The translations under genes and the position numbers were made by a program. Below are positions 32,236 through 41,427 of a stretch of 64,000 nucleotides of DNA, piece after piece. Each line of letters begins with the position of its first letter. The first letter of the stretch is position 1. The notes below the pieces were generated by a model. That model was given only the letters and a program-made list of their open reading frames with translations, was not told the origin of the DNA and ran no database searches. This DNA is from Pseudomonas sp. HR96. GTDB lineage: Bacteria; Pseudomonadota; Gammaproteobacteria; Pseudomonadales; Pseudomonadaceae. The stretch is from positions 5,515,322 through 5,579,321 of the forward strand of contig NZ_CP139141.1 of NCBI RefSeq assembly GCF_034059295.1, in the 5' to 3' direction.

Positions 32236-32748
32236 TTACAGGCCCACGGCTCTAGGCCGGCGCCGGTGGATCAGTTGCAGGGCGCAGAACAGCAACATCG
32301 CCACGAACACCAGCAGGCTCCACTCCGGCCAGGTGAGGTCCAGCAGGCTCCAGTTCACCCGCGCGCACTGGGCATCGCCGAGCCACAGCGAGCGCAGGCT
32401 GCCGGCCACCGGCTCCAAGCTCCCCAGGCACTGCAGGTCGCTGCGGCACAGGCTATCCGGGGCCAGGCTGCGGCCCTGCAGCCACAACTGTCGGACTGCC
32501 GCGAGGCCGCCAGCCAGGGCCGTACACAGCGCCAGCGCGGCATAGATGCGCGAGCCGACCCGGCCTGCGCCATGGGCCGCTGCCACCAGGCAAACCATGG
32601 CAAACGCTGCAATGAAAAAACGCTGCACTTGATACAAGGAGCAGGGATAAAGGGCTACGGAAAACTGTAGATACAAGGTCGCGCAAAACACCCCGCTGGA
32701 TACCAGAAAAGCCAGAAAAAACAATGAGCGCGAACGAGCCGGAAGCAT
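32236..32748 (-). CDS. DsbB-type thiol oxidoreductase lacking one redox cysteine
   Basis: A 170-residue four-span inner-membrane protein of the DsbB/DsbH family, which reoxidises DsbA using quinone. Hydrophobic spans start at about residues 9, 44, 66 and 142. The first periplasmic loop should hold a CxxC pair but reads YPCSLYQVQR: C36 is present and residue 39 is Tyr (codon TAT). The second loop has C101, C107 and C128. The start MLPARSRS (32748) is preferred to a longer frame. Loss of C39 should impair the standard quinone-linked reaction, unless a noncanonical pair is used or this is the normal form in this lineage. Confidence 0.8.
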   Translation of the reverse strand: MLPARSRSLFFLAFLVSSGVFCATLYLQFSVALYPCSLYQVQRFFIAAFAMVCLVAAAHGAGRVGSRIYAALALCTALAGGLAAVRQLWLQGRSLAPDSLCRSDLQCLGSLEPVAGSLRSLWLGDAQCARVNWSLLDLTWPEWSLLVFVAMLLFCALQLIHRRRPRAVGL

Positions 32749-33059
32749 GGCGAATCCAGAACGGTAGATACAAGCGGTAACGTTAGTGGAAAGCCTGCAA
32801 CGCATTCAAGGCGGTATTACTCGGATTTGTCTGCAAATCCTGTAGGAAACTTCTTTCATTGAAAGAGAAATGGAGAAGCCCGAGGTAGGAAAATCGGGAC
32901 GCGGGGTGTGGGAAACCCTCGACAGCGCCCGACTGGACGTCTCAGCCGTCAAAGATCACTCCGGTTTCACGGCCTCTCGGGGGCTTTGCCCCCTCCCATC
33001 GACGGGCCGCCGCGCACGCATCCGCAAGCGGACCCTCCCGCAAGCTTTCAGCCTCGATA
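32749..33059. other. Intergenic region upstream of the dsbB-type gene
   Basis: 311 bp between the dsbB-type gene and the end of hemY. It contains a TGTAGGAA-type motif at 32841-32858 and one copy of the GGGGGCTTTGCCCCC repeat at 32977-32999, the latter 60 bp beyond the hemY stop. No coding frame with family similarity is seen. Confidence 0.5.
32977..32999. repeat. Dispersed GGGGGCTTTGCCCCC repeat
   Basis: TCGGGGGCTTTGCCCCCTCCCAT is the same core as the ppx-ppk hairpin arm and a further copy near 44286. The core folds as a 6-bp GC stem. Confidence 0.6.
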
Positions 33060-34289
33060 TCAAGCCGGCAACGGCAACGCCAGCAGGCGCTCGTCCAGCA
33101 GGCCGAGGCCTTCCTGGAACAGCTGATTGCTGCGCTCGGTCTCGCCCAGTTGGGCCAGCAGGCGCGCCAGTTCGGCACAGGCTTCCGGGTTGCGTTGCAG
33201 GCGCAGGCTCGCTTCCAGGTAATCGCGCGCCTTGCCCCACAGGCGGTTTTGCAGACACAGGCGGCCGAGGGTCAGCAGCAGCCCCGGGTCATTGGGATGG
33301 TCCTTGAGCCAGCCCTCGGCAGCCTGCAACTGACGGCTCGAGTCCTCACCGCGGACCAGCCCGTACAGGCGCGCTAGGTGGCTGTCGTACTGGCGCTTGA
33401 GCGAGGTGCGCAGCACGGCCTCGGCTTCCACCGACGCCCCCAGCTGGCGCAGCTGCTCGGCATACGCCAATACCAGCGGTGGCTCCTGGCGCTGGGCCGA
33501 GCTGAGTTCCTGCCAGGCCTGGTCGAGGGCGGCCCGGCCCGTGCTGCCGGCGGCTTCACCCTGAGCCACCAGGGTGAGATTCTCGCCCCAGGCGCGGCGC
33601 TCCAGCTCCGCCAGCTCGGCGGCAGGCAGCGCCTTGTCCTTGCGCAGCTGCGGCAGCAGGCGCACCACCGCCGACCAGTCACCGCGCTGCTGATGCAGGC
33701 GCTGCAACTGGCGCAGCACCTGAACGTTGTGCGGATGACGCTCGTGCATCACTTGCAGAGTCTGCAGCGCGCCAGCTTCATCACCGCGGTCGACTTGCAG
33801 CTGGGCGTGGCTGAGGGCGATGGCCAACTCGGCCGCCGGCTGGCGCTGCAAGGCTCGCTCAAGCAGGTTGTCGCATTCCTCATGCTTGCCCTGCTCGTTG
33901 GCCGCCCGAGCCGCGCCGAGGTAATAAAGCAAAGGTGCCCGCTCGGCTTCGGCCGCTCGTTGCAAATGTCGTTGTGCGCTGGCCCAGCGGCCCTCGGCGA
34001 GGTCCAGCTGGCCCTGCTCGATGGCGTTCTGCACGCGCCGGCTGCGGTTTCGCCGGGACCAGGGGTTGACCACCCCGGACGAAGTCAGCAGCAGCCCCAG
34101 CAACAGCCAGGCGATCACCAGCACGACGATGATGGCCGCCAGCGCAGCGAGGGTCGACCACAGCCCCGACTCGTAGCGGAACACATGGGGGTAATCGATC
34201 AGCACATAGCCCGGATGCTTGGCAATCGCCAGCCCCAGCCCGAGCGCCACCACCACGGCCAGGAACAGCAGCGCGTAGGCTTTCTTCAT
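33060..34289 (-). CDS. hemY: HemY-type TPR membrane protein
   Basis: A 409-residue inner-membrane protein of the HemY_N family linked to haem synthesis. Two N-terminal hydrophobic spans (YALLFLAVVVALGLGLAIA and LAALAAIIVVLVIAWLLLGLLL) bracket a short periplasmic loop. The cytoplasmic part has TPR-like helices (LLYYLGAARAANEQGKHEECDNLLERALQ; GLLLTLGRLCLQNRLWGKARDYLEASLRL). It is not the protoporphyrinogen oxidase of the same name in Bacillus. Its ATG overlaps the hemDX stop as ATGA, completing the coupled hemC-hemDX-hemY operon. Confidence 0.93.
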   Translation of the reverse strand: MKKAYALLFLAVVVALGLGLAIAKHPGYVLIDYPHVFRYESGLWSTLAALAAIIVVLVIAWLLLGLLLTSSGVVNPWSRRNRSRRVQNAIEQGQLDLAEGRWASAQRHLQRAAEAERAPLLYYLGAARAANEQGKHEECDNLLERALQRQPAAELAIALSHAQLQVDRGDEAGALQTLQVMHERHPHNVQVLRQLQRLHQQRGDWSAVVRLLPQLRKDKALPAAELAELERRAWGENLTLVAQGEAAGSTGRAALDQAWQELSSAQRQEPPLVLAYAEQLRQLGASVEAEAVLRTSLKRQYDSHLARLYGLVRGEDSSRQLQAAEGWLKDHPNDPGLLLTLGRLCLQNRLWGKARDYLEASLRLQRNPEACAELARLLAQLGETERSNQLFQEGLGLLDERLLALPLPA

Positions 34290-36214
34290 GGTGTCTGACC
34301 CTCGTCCTTGGCCTTGCCGGCCTCATCCGCAGCCACCGGCTGACGGCGTTCGAGATAGGCCTGGACCGCGCCCAGGCTGGTGCTCAGATCCGGGGTCACC
34401 ACCGATACCGGACGCCCCTTGAGGTCGTCGATGCTGGCGAGCAGGGCCTGGCTCTGGGTGTTGTCGGCGTTGAAGCTGCCCTTGAGGATACTGCGCGCCT
34501 GCTCCAGCGATTGCGTATAGACCTTGGCTTCACCATTGAGCGCAGCCCATTGCGCCTGTTCCAGCGACAGGCTCAGCGCCAGGCGTACCTGGTTCAGGCC
34601 CTGGCCAGCCAGCAGCGGGCGCAGGTTGTCGTCCGGACGAAAATCGACGCGGAAATAGCTGGAGATCTTGTCCCACCAGACGCGCCAGCGGCTCTGCTCG
34701 CCGGCGGCCAATGAACGCTGGGCCTCGCCTTGGGTCTGGAATTCCGGTGCCAGGGCGGTCAGTTGCGCGGCCTGCTCGCGCAGCGCGGCCAGTTGCAGGT
34801 ACAAGCCGGTGCGATCCGGTTGCTGGATGCTGTGCAGTGCTGCCAGGCTCTTGGCCAACTGCTCGCGGGCGGCGAAGGCGCCGGGGTCGTCCTGGTCGCG
34901 CAGGATCTCGTCGGCGCCCTGCACCAGCGAGGTCGCACTGCTCACATCCTGCAACGCTGCCAGCCGCAGGCTGCCCAGGCGCAGCAGGTGTTCGGCCTCG
35001 GCCAGGCGCCAGTCCTTGCGGCTGGCGCCCAACACGGTTTCCAGGCGCTGACTCAGGCGTTGCTGGTCGCCCTGCAACTGCGCCACCAGCCGGCGACGCT
35101 CTTCGAGCTCATCGGCGGCCGGCAGTTGCGACAGCCGAGCGTTCAGCTGTTCTTCACCCTGCCCCAGAGAACGAGCCTGCAGGCGCAATTCCTGCAACTG
35201 CCCGGCCTGCTGCTCGTGGCCCGCCATCAGGCTGCGGACCTGCCACACCCCCCAACCGGCGGCGCCGACACCGGCCACCGCCAGCAACAGCGCCAGCAAC
35301 GCCAGGCCGCTGGCGCCACGTCCTGAGCCCGCACGAGGTGGCTGTGCGGGCGTTCCGGGGCCGAGGTTGGCGCCCGGTGACTTCAGGCTTTCCTTTGGCT
35401 CTTTGGGTGGCAGCTCTTTAGGCAATACTGTCTCGCTCACGTATCCATCCTTTGCATAAGGGGTGGGCACCGGGTTGTCGCGCAATGCCGTCAACAGGGC
35501 TGCGGCGTTCACGCCGCGATATTCCACGATATTCTGCGCACCGGCCGCGCGGGCCTGTTCGGCCACGCGCCGACTCGGTACGAACAAGGTCAGTTGCGCC
35601 AGCGCCGGCCACTGCGCCCCGGCCAGCTGGCACAGGTGCGCGAAACCCTGCCCACTGCTGACCACCAGCGCGTTCAAGCGTTCCGCCTGGACCAGGGCGG
35701 CCAGCCAGCCCGGAGCATACCCAGGCAGCCGGCGCCGGTACAGTTGCAGGTAGTCGACTGTGACCCCCGCGCCGCGCAGGGTGTCGGCCAGGGTTTCGCG
35801 GCCGCCTTCGCCGCGCACGATCAGCACCCGCGCGCCAGCGGCCTGGGTCGCTGCCTGCAGCGCCGGCAGGGCCAGCAACGCTTCGCTGTCATCACCCTGC
35901 GCAGCCCAATTCGGGGTCACGCCGCGCTGCTCCAGCAGGCTGCCGGTGGCGGCGCCGACGGTGAACCAGGCCGGGCCCTGGGGCAACTCGGCCAGCTGCG
36001 CCAGCAGCAGCCTGGCGGCCGGCTTGCTGACCACAATGACTGCATGATAACTGGCCAGCTGCTGCAGTGGCGCCAGCTGTTCGAGGCTCAAGCTCAGCGG
36101 TTCGATTTCCAGCAGCGGCAGGCAACTGGCGTGTATACCCGACTCGCCGAGCTCGGCGGCCATGGCCGCGCAGTCTTCGGCCGGCCGGGTGAGCAGCAGC
36201 CGCCAGGCCGTCAC
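34286..36214 (-). CDS. hemDX: Fused uroporphyrinogen-III synthase (HemD) / HemX membrane protein
   Basis: One uninterrupted 642-codon frame. The first 258 residues are Hem[64 protein letters not shown] and [25 protein letters not shown]. It cyclises hydroxymethylbilane into uroporphyrinogen III. The rest is HemX: a single span ([21 protein letters not shown]) followed by a long periplasmic coiled coil. Translation starts at GTG 36214, overlapping the hemC stop as GTGA. An internal GTG at 35440, preceded by AAAGGATGG, matches a stand-alone hemX start, so separate HemX may also be made. Confidence 0.9.
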   Translation of the reverse strand: MTAWRLLLTRPAEDCAAMAAELGESGIHASCLPLLEIEPLSLSLEQLAPLQQLASYHAVIVVSKPAARLLLAQLAELPQGPAWFTVGAATGSLLEQRGVTPNWAAQGDDSEALLALPALQAATQAAGARVLIVRGEGGRETLADTLRGAGVTVDYLQLYRRRLPGYAPGWLAALVQAERLNALVVSSGQGFAHLCQLAGAQWPALAQLTLFVPSRRVAEQARAAGAQNIVEYRGVNAAALLTALRDNPVPTPYAKDGYVSETVLPKELPPKEPKESLKSPGANLGPGTPAQPPRAGSGRGASGLALLALLLAVAGVGAAGWGVWQVRSLMAGHEQQAGQLQELRLQARSLGQGEEQLNARLSQLPAADELEERRRLVAQLQGDQQRLSQRLETVLGASRKDWRLAEAEHLLRLGSLRLAALQDVSSATSLVQGADEILRDQDDPGAFAAREQLAKSLAALHSIQQPDRTGLYLQLAALREQAAQLTALAPEFQTQGEAQRSLAAGEQSRWRVWWDKISSYFRVDFRPDDNLRPLLAGQGLNQVRLALSLSLEQAQWAALNGEAKVYTQSLEQARSILKGSFNADNTQSQALLASIDDLKGRPVSVVTPDLSTSLGAVQAYLERRQPVAADEAGKAKDEGQTP

Positions 36215-37161
36215 TCGTCGCCCGCCGCGCCCGACTCGCCGTAGACCTGGGCCAGGATCGCACCGGCGCCCTGGCTCAGCAATCGCTCGGCCACCGCCTC
36301 GCCGAGCGCTTCGGGTGAGTGCCGCGGGCCGCGTTGCTCGGCCTCCAGCAGCAGGCCGCCGGTGGTTTGCCCGACCAGGCCGCGCAGCCACAGCTGCTCG
36401 CCTTCCAGCACGGCATAGCTGGCGATCGGTACCTGGCAGCCGCCATTGAGGTGCTTGTTCATCGCGCGCTCGGCGCGCACCCGCACGTCGGTGTCGGCAT
36501 GATGCAGCGGCGCCAGCAAGGCGTGGATGTCCAGGTCGGCGGTGCGGCACTCCACGCCCACTGCGCCCTGGCCACCGGCCGGCAAGCTGTGTTCGATGGA
36601 AAGGTTGGCGGTGATGCGCTGCTCGAAGCCCAGGCGAATCAAACCAGCGGCGGCGAGGATGATCGCGTCGTATTCGCCAGCATCGAGCTTGGCCAGGCGG
36701 GTGTTGACGTTGCCGCGCAGGAAGCGGATCTGCAGGTCAGGACGGCGTGCGAGCAATTGTGTCTGGCGGCGCAGGCTCGAGGTGCCGACCACGCTGCCGG
36801 TGGGCAGGGCTTCGAGACTTGCATAAGTATTGGAGACGAAGGCATCGCGCGGGTCTTCGCGCTCGCAGATGCAGTACAGGCCCAGGCCCGCCGGGAAATC
36901 CATTGGCACGTCCTTCATGGAGTGCACCGCGATATCGGCCTGGTTTTCCAGCAATGCGGTTTCCAGCTCCTTGACGAACAGGCCCTTGCCGCCAATTTTC
37001 GACAGTGGCGAATCCAGCAGCTTGTCGCCGCGGCTGACCATGGGCACCAGGCTGACCTCAAGGCCAGGGTGGGCCTGTTCAAGGCGCTGCTTGACGTGCT
37101 CGGCCTGCCAGAGGGCCAGGGCGCTCTTGCGCGTGGCGATGCGGATTTCGCGAATTGACAT
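36211..37161 (-). CDS. hemC: Porphobilinogen deaminase (hydroxymethylbilane synthase)
   Basis: A 316-residue enzyme joining four porphobilinogens on a dipyrromethane cofactor. It shows [21 protein letters not shown], the substrate-binding [53 protein letters not shown] and [12 protein letters not shown]. The cofactor cysteine is C242 in [11 protein letters not shown]. The start MSIREIRI (37161) fits the family; the 11-residue upstream extension does not. It heads the hemC-hemDX-hemY operon just downstream of algR, the P. aeruginosa arrangement in which AlgR is known to affect hemC expression. Confidence 0.97.
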   Translation of the reverse strand: MSIREIRIATRKSALALWQAEHVKQRLEQAHPGLEVSLVPMVSRGDKLLDSPLSKIGGKGLFVKELETALLENQADIAVHSMKDVPMDFPAGLGLYCICEREDPRDAFVSNTYASLEALPTGSVVGTSSLRRQTQLLARRPDLQIRFLRGNVNTRLAKLDAGEYDAIILAAAGLIRLGFEQRITANLSIEHSLPAGGQGAVGVECRTADLDIHALLAPLHHADTDVRVRAERAMNKHLNGGCQVPIASYAVLEGEQLWLRGLVGQTTGGLLLEAEQRGPRHSPEALGEAVAERLLSQGAGAILAQVYGESGAAGDE

Positions 37162-37251
37162 GGATCGACCCGGACAAGGTAAAGACCGAATCATACCCGC
37201 AGGGACGTTCCAGCGGAACGCCGCCCACCGCGCCGCAAGGTCACAGTACCG

Positions 37252-37998
37252 TCACAGCTGTTGCATCATCTTGCGCACGCCCGCCACATGCCGTCGGCTG
37301 ACGATCAGCGCATCGCCATTGAGCCCTTTGAGAAACAGCTGGAAGTGCCCCAGCGGCGTGCGTTGCAGGCGCTCGATGCGCTCACGCGCCACCAGCGCGT
37401 TGCGATGGATGCGCACGAAGCGATCACCGAACTCGTCTTCCAGGGCCTTGAGCGGCTCGTCGAGCAACACTTCGCCGCCCTCGTGACGCAAGGTCACGTA
37501 CTTGTGGTCGGCGATGAAATAGATCACCTGGTCGAGGGGAATCAGCTCGATGCCCTTGCGCGTCCGCGCGCTGATGTGGGTGCGCGGACCGCTGCCGGTC
37601 TCGGCGGCCGGCCGGGTCAACGCCGCCAGCTGCACGCGGTTGGGCCGCTCGGCCTTCTGCAGGGCTTCGAGCAGATGCTCGGCGCGTACCGGCTTGACCA
37701 GGTAGCCGACCGCGCTGACCTGGAAGGCGTCCAGCGCAAACTCGTCATGGGCTGTGCAGAACACCACGGCCGGCGGCGTGTCGCGCTCGCAAAGGCGCGC
37801 GGCCACTTGCAGGCCATCGAGGCCCGGCATGCGGATGTCCAGCAGGACCACGTCGGGCTTGAGGCTGTCGATCAGGCTCAGGGCCTCGTCGCCGTTGCTA
37901 GCGCCAGGTTCCAATACGGTGTAGCCCTCGAGGTCGCCGACCATGCGGGTAAGGCGCTCGCGAGCAAGGGGTTCGTCATCAACGATCAGGACATTCAT
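37252..37998 (-). CDS. algR: AlgR, LytTR-type response regulator
   Basis: A 248-residue response regulator, exactly the P. aeruginosa length. The receiver domain has [16 protein letters not shown], the phospho-acceptor D54 in VVLLDIRMPGLDG, FCTAHDEFALDAF and the Lys in VGYLVKPV. The C-terminal LytTR domain (SARTRKGIELIPLDQVIYFIADHKYVTLRHEGGEVLLDEPLKALE...RIHRNALV) binds direct repeats. With AlgZ it controls alginate, type IV pili and rhamnolipid genes in P. aeruginosa. The ATG overlaps the algZ stop (ATGA). Confidence 0.96.
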   Translation of the reverse strand: MNVLIVDDEPLARERLTRMVGDLEGYTVLEPGASNGDEALSLIDSLKPDVVLLDIRMPGLDGLQVAARLCERDTPPAVVFCTAHDEFALDAFQVSAVGYLVKPVRAEHLLEALQKAERPNRVQLAALTRPAAETGSGPRTHISARTRKGIELIPLDQVIYFIADHKYVTLRHEGGEVLLDEPLKALEDEFGDRFVRIHRNALVARERIERLQRTPLGHFQLFLKGLNGDALIVSRRHVAGVRKMMQQL

Positions 37999-39065
37999 AT
38001 AGCGCTGGATTCCTGCGTGAGTCTCGCACATGGATAGCGTAGACAGGTGAAGTGACGACCGTCACGGCGATCCACGCTAAGAGTCGCGCGTGGCCCGAAA
38101 AGTGCCGCAAGTCGGGCACCGATGTTGAGCAGTGCCTGCTGGGTGCCCCCCGAAGGCCCTGGCCGCAGGGCTTCGTCATACGGGTTACTGATACACAATA
38201 TGAACTCCCCCCCTGTGTAGCTGGCCTGGACGCTCACCACTCCGCCGTCTATTCGCGGCGCGATGCCATGGATCAAGGCGTTTTCCAGCAACGGTTGCAG
38301 TGTCAGTTGGGGGATCGGCAGATCGTCAGGTATTGAATCGATCCCCCAGTCCAACTGTAGACGCTCGCCGAGACGATATTGCTCAATCGATAAATATCGT
38401 TTTGCCAACTCGAGTTCTTCGGCCCAGCTGACGAGGTTGCCGGGGCGGCTCAAACTCGCCCGAAACAGGTCGGAAAGGTCGAGCACCGCCTGCTCGGCCT
38501 TGAGCGGATCGATGACGACCAGGCTGGCAATGCTGTTGAGGCTGTTGAACAGGAAATGCGGCTTGATCCGCGCCTGCAGCGCCTCCAGGCGCGCCTGCAG
38601 CTCGGCCTGCTGCTGACGTCGCCATTGGCTCTGCAGGTAGAAATAGCGCAGCAGCAACCCGGACATGATCAGCCCGATCAAGCCATGGCGCAGGTAGCGG
38701 TTGACCTCGACAGGGTCGGCGGTGACGCTGCCGAGCTTGAAATAATCGGTCACTGCTGTGCCCAGCAGGGTCAGCAGCACCACCAGCAGGCAGCACAGGA
38801 CCCCGGCAGCGCCGGCAGCGAGCCGCGCCAGCCAGGGCCGCAGGCCACACAGCAGGGCCGCCGACAGCAGCACAATCCACTGCACGAACAAGGACGTCAG
38901 GCCCAGCCGGACCCAGTTGAAGCCCTGGGTCATGGGCTCGGACAGCACCAGCACCAGTACCAGCAGCTCGGCCAGCAGAATCAGCATCAGCAGCGCCGGC
39001 GGCAGGCACAGTTCCGGCAGAAAAAACTCGGAGACTTCCTTGCGTGTGGTTTTCAATCCAGACAT
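37995..39065 (-). CDS. algZ: AlgZ/FimS, LytS-type sensor histidine kinase
   Basis: A 356-residue membrane sensor kinase. Four to five hydrophobic spans fill residues 15-145 ([66 protein letters not shown]). The His_kinase domain has the phospho-His H170 in [19 protein letters not shown], and the ATPase N-box is [14 protein letters not shown]. As in LytS-type kinases, the usual G-box is degenerate ([11 protein letters not shown]). It is co-translated with algR and divergent from argH, with about 90 bp between the starts. Confidence 0.94.
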   Translation of the reverse strand: MSGLKTTRKEVSEFFLPELCLPPALLMLILLAELLVLVLVLSEPMTQGFNWVRLGLTSLFVQWIVLLSAALLCGLRPWLARLAAGAAGVLCCLLVVLLTLLGTAVTDYFKLGSVTADPVEVNRYLRHGLIGLIMSGLLLRYFYLQSQWRRQQQAELQARLEALQARIKPHFLFNSLNSIASLVVIDPLKAEQAVLDLSDLFRASLSRPGNLVSWAEELELAKRYLSIEQYRLGERLQLDWGIDSIPDDLPIPQLTLQPLLENALIHGIAPRIDGGVVSVQASYTGGEFILCISNPYDEALRPGPSGGTQQALLNIGARLAALFGPRATLSVDRRDGRHFTCLRYPCARLTQESSAI

Positions 39066-39155
39066 CCCGGCTTGGTTTGGCGGCGCCTGCGGCAGGCAGG
39101 CAACCCTGTTATTATTGCAGGCAATTTCCCGATCACGCCTTCCACGAGCCCATTC

Positions 39156-40550
<1,395 letters not shown>

Positions 40551-40556
40551 CCGATG

Positions 40557-40586
40557 CTGCAGGCCCGAGCTCGCTCGGGCCTGCAG
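40557..40586 (+). terminator. Perfect 14-bp inverted repeat after argH
   Basis: CTGCAGGCCCGAGC and GCTCGGGCCTGCAG with a 2-nt centre, 6 bp after the argH stop. The structure is terminator-like, though the following bases (GATAACG) give no T-tract. Confidence 0.6.
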
Positions 40587-40622
40587 GATAACGGGCGACA
40601 CTGCCCAACCCGAGGACACGCC

Positions 40623-40913
40623 ATGAACGACATCAACACCGCAGAAGACCAGGATTTCGTCGACAACACCCTGATCGAAGCCATCCAGAACCAGATCGAC
40701 AGCGACAACCCGCCGGCCACCAAGGCCACCTTCAACAAGCTGACCCTGGTCGGCTGGGAGCGCGAAGAAATCCTCGACGTGATGGCCCAGGTGCTGGCGG
40801 TCGAGATCGACGCCATGCTCGAAGCCGATCGGCCGTTCGACACCGCCTGGTACGAAGCCGCCCTGCGCGCGCTGCCGACCCTGCCCGAACAATTGCAAGG
40901 TGGCGACGAATAA
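40623..40913 (+). CDS. Small conserved hypothetical protein
   Basis: A 96-residue acidic helical protein (MNDINTAEDQDFVDNTLIEAIQNQI...). I do not recognise a named domain. It has KLTLVGWEREEILDVMAQVLAVEIDAML, which suggests a small helical bundle, and no signal peptide or membrane span. The ATG at 40623 follows a CGAGGACACG ribosome-binding site and avoids the argH hairpin, which the longer frame from 40554 would include. It lies between argH and a TIGR02647 gene on the same strand. Confidence 0.75.
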   Translation: MNDINTAEDQDFVDNTLIEAIQNQIDSDNPPATKATFNKLTLVGWEREEILDVMAQVLAVEIDAMLEADRPFDTAWYEAALRALPTLPEQLQGGDE

Positions 40914-41025
40914 CCGCGCGACCACGGCATAAACCGCAGACCCCGACTACACTGGGAAAAGTCCTCGGCCCACCCGGCCCACTGTCGGCAGCCCAGGCCC
41001 ATTCCAAGAAAAGTCTGGAGTCCCT

Positions 41026-41271
41026 ATGTCGTATACCCCCGAGTTGGTTGCCGAACTGGAAATCCTTGCGCTGTACAACCTTAGCAACACCCGCGAGGGG
41101 CTGAAGATCCACCACACGGCCTCGCCAGAGGCGGTCGCTGCCGCCCAGCGCCTGTATGACAAGGAGCTGACCACCCAACCCGATGGCGGCTACCTGACCA
41201 GCCTGGGCCTGGACGCGGCCGGCCATGCGCAGTCGCTGCTGACCATCCTCAACGTCGCCGAAGCGGCCTGA
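41026..41271 (+). CDS. TIGR02647 family small protein
   Basis: An 81-residue protein with the compact pattern YTPELVAELEILALYNLSNTREGLKIHHTASPEAVAAAQRLYDKELTTQPDGGYLTSLG. I recognise this as the TIGR02647 group of short gammaproteobacterial proteins, whose function is undetermined. It may be a small DNA-binding helical domain, but nothing in the sequence proves that. A clear terminator hairpin follows 26 bp after the stop, separating it from cyaA. Confidence 0.8.
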   Translation: MSYTPELVAELEILALYNLSNTREGLKIHHTASPEAVAAAQRLYDKELTTQPDGGYLTSLGLDAAGHAQSLLTILNVAEAA

Positions 41272-41297
41272 ATCCCGCACGCTCGCCCCTCCCCTGT

Positions 41298-41327
41298 TTC
41301 GCCAGCCTTGGGGAAAAGGCTGGCGAA
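41298..41327 (+). terminator. Hairpin after the TIGR02647 gene
   Basis: TTCGCCAGCCTT and AAGGCTGGCGAA form a perfect 12-bp stem around GGGGAA. The T-tract is missing (TAGCTAGCC follows). Confidence 0.65.
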
Positions 41328-41427
41328 TAGCTAGCCATCGCCCTTCATTTTCGCGGCACGCCGCCGATAACCCTGAACAGCCTGTCTTTCCTTGACTGTC
41401 AGCGAGTTTTGTCGCCTTGAATGCCCA

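Noticed and set aside
36215..36550. Upstream extension of the hemDX frame
   Set aside because: It is antisense-like in composition within hemC, and HemD similarity starts at the GTG overlapping the hemC stop.
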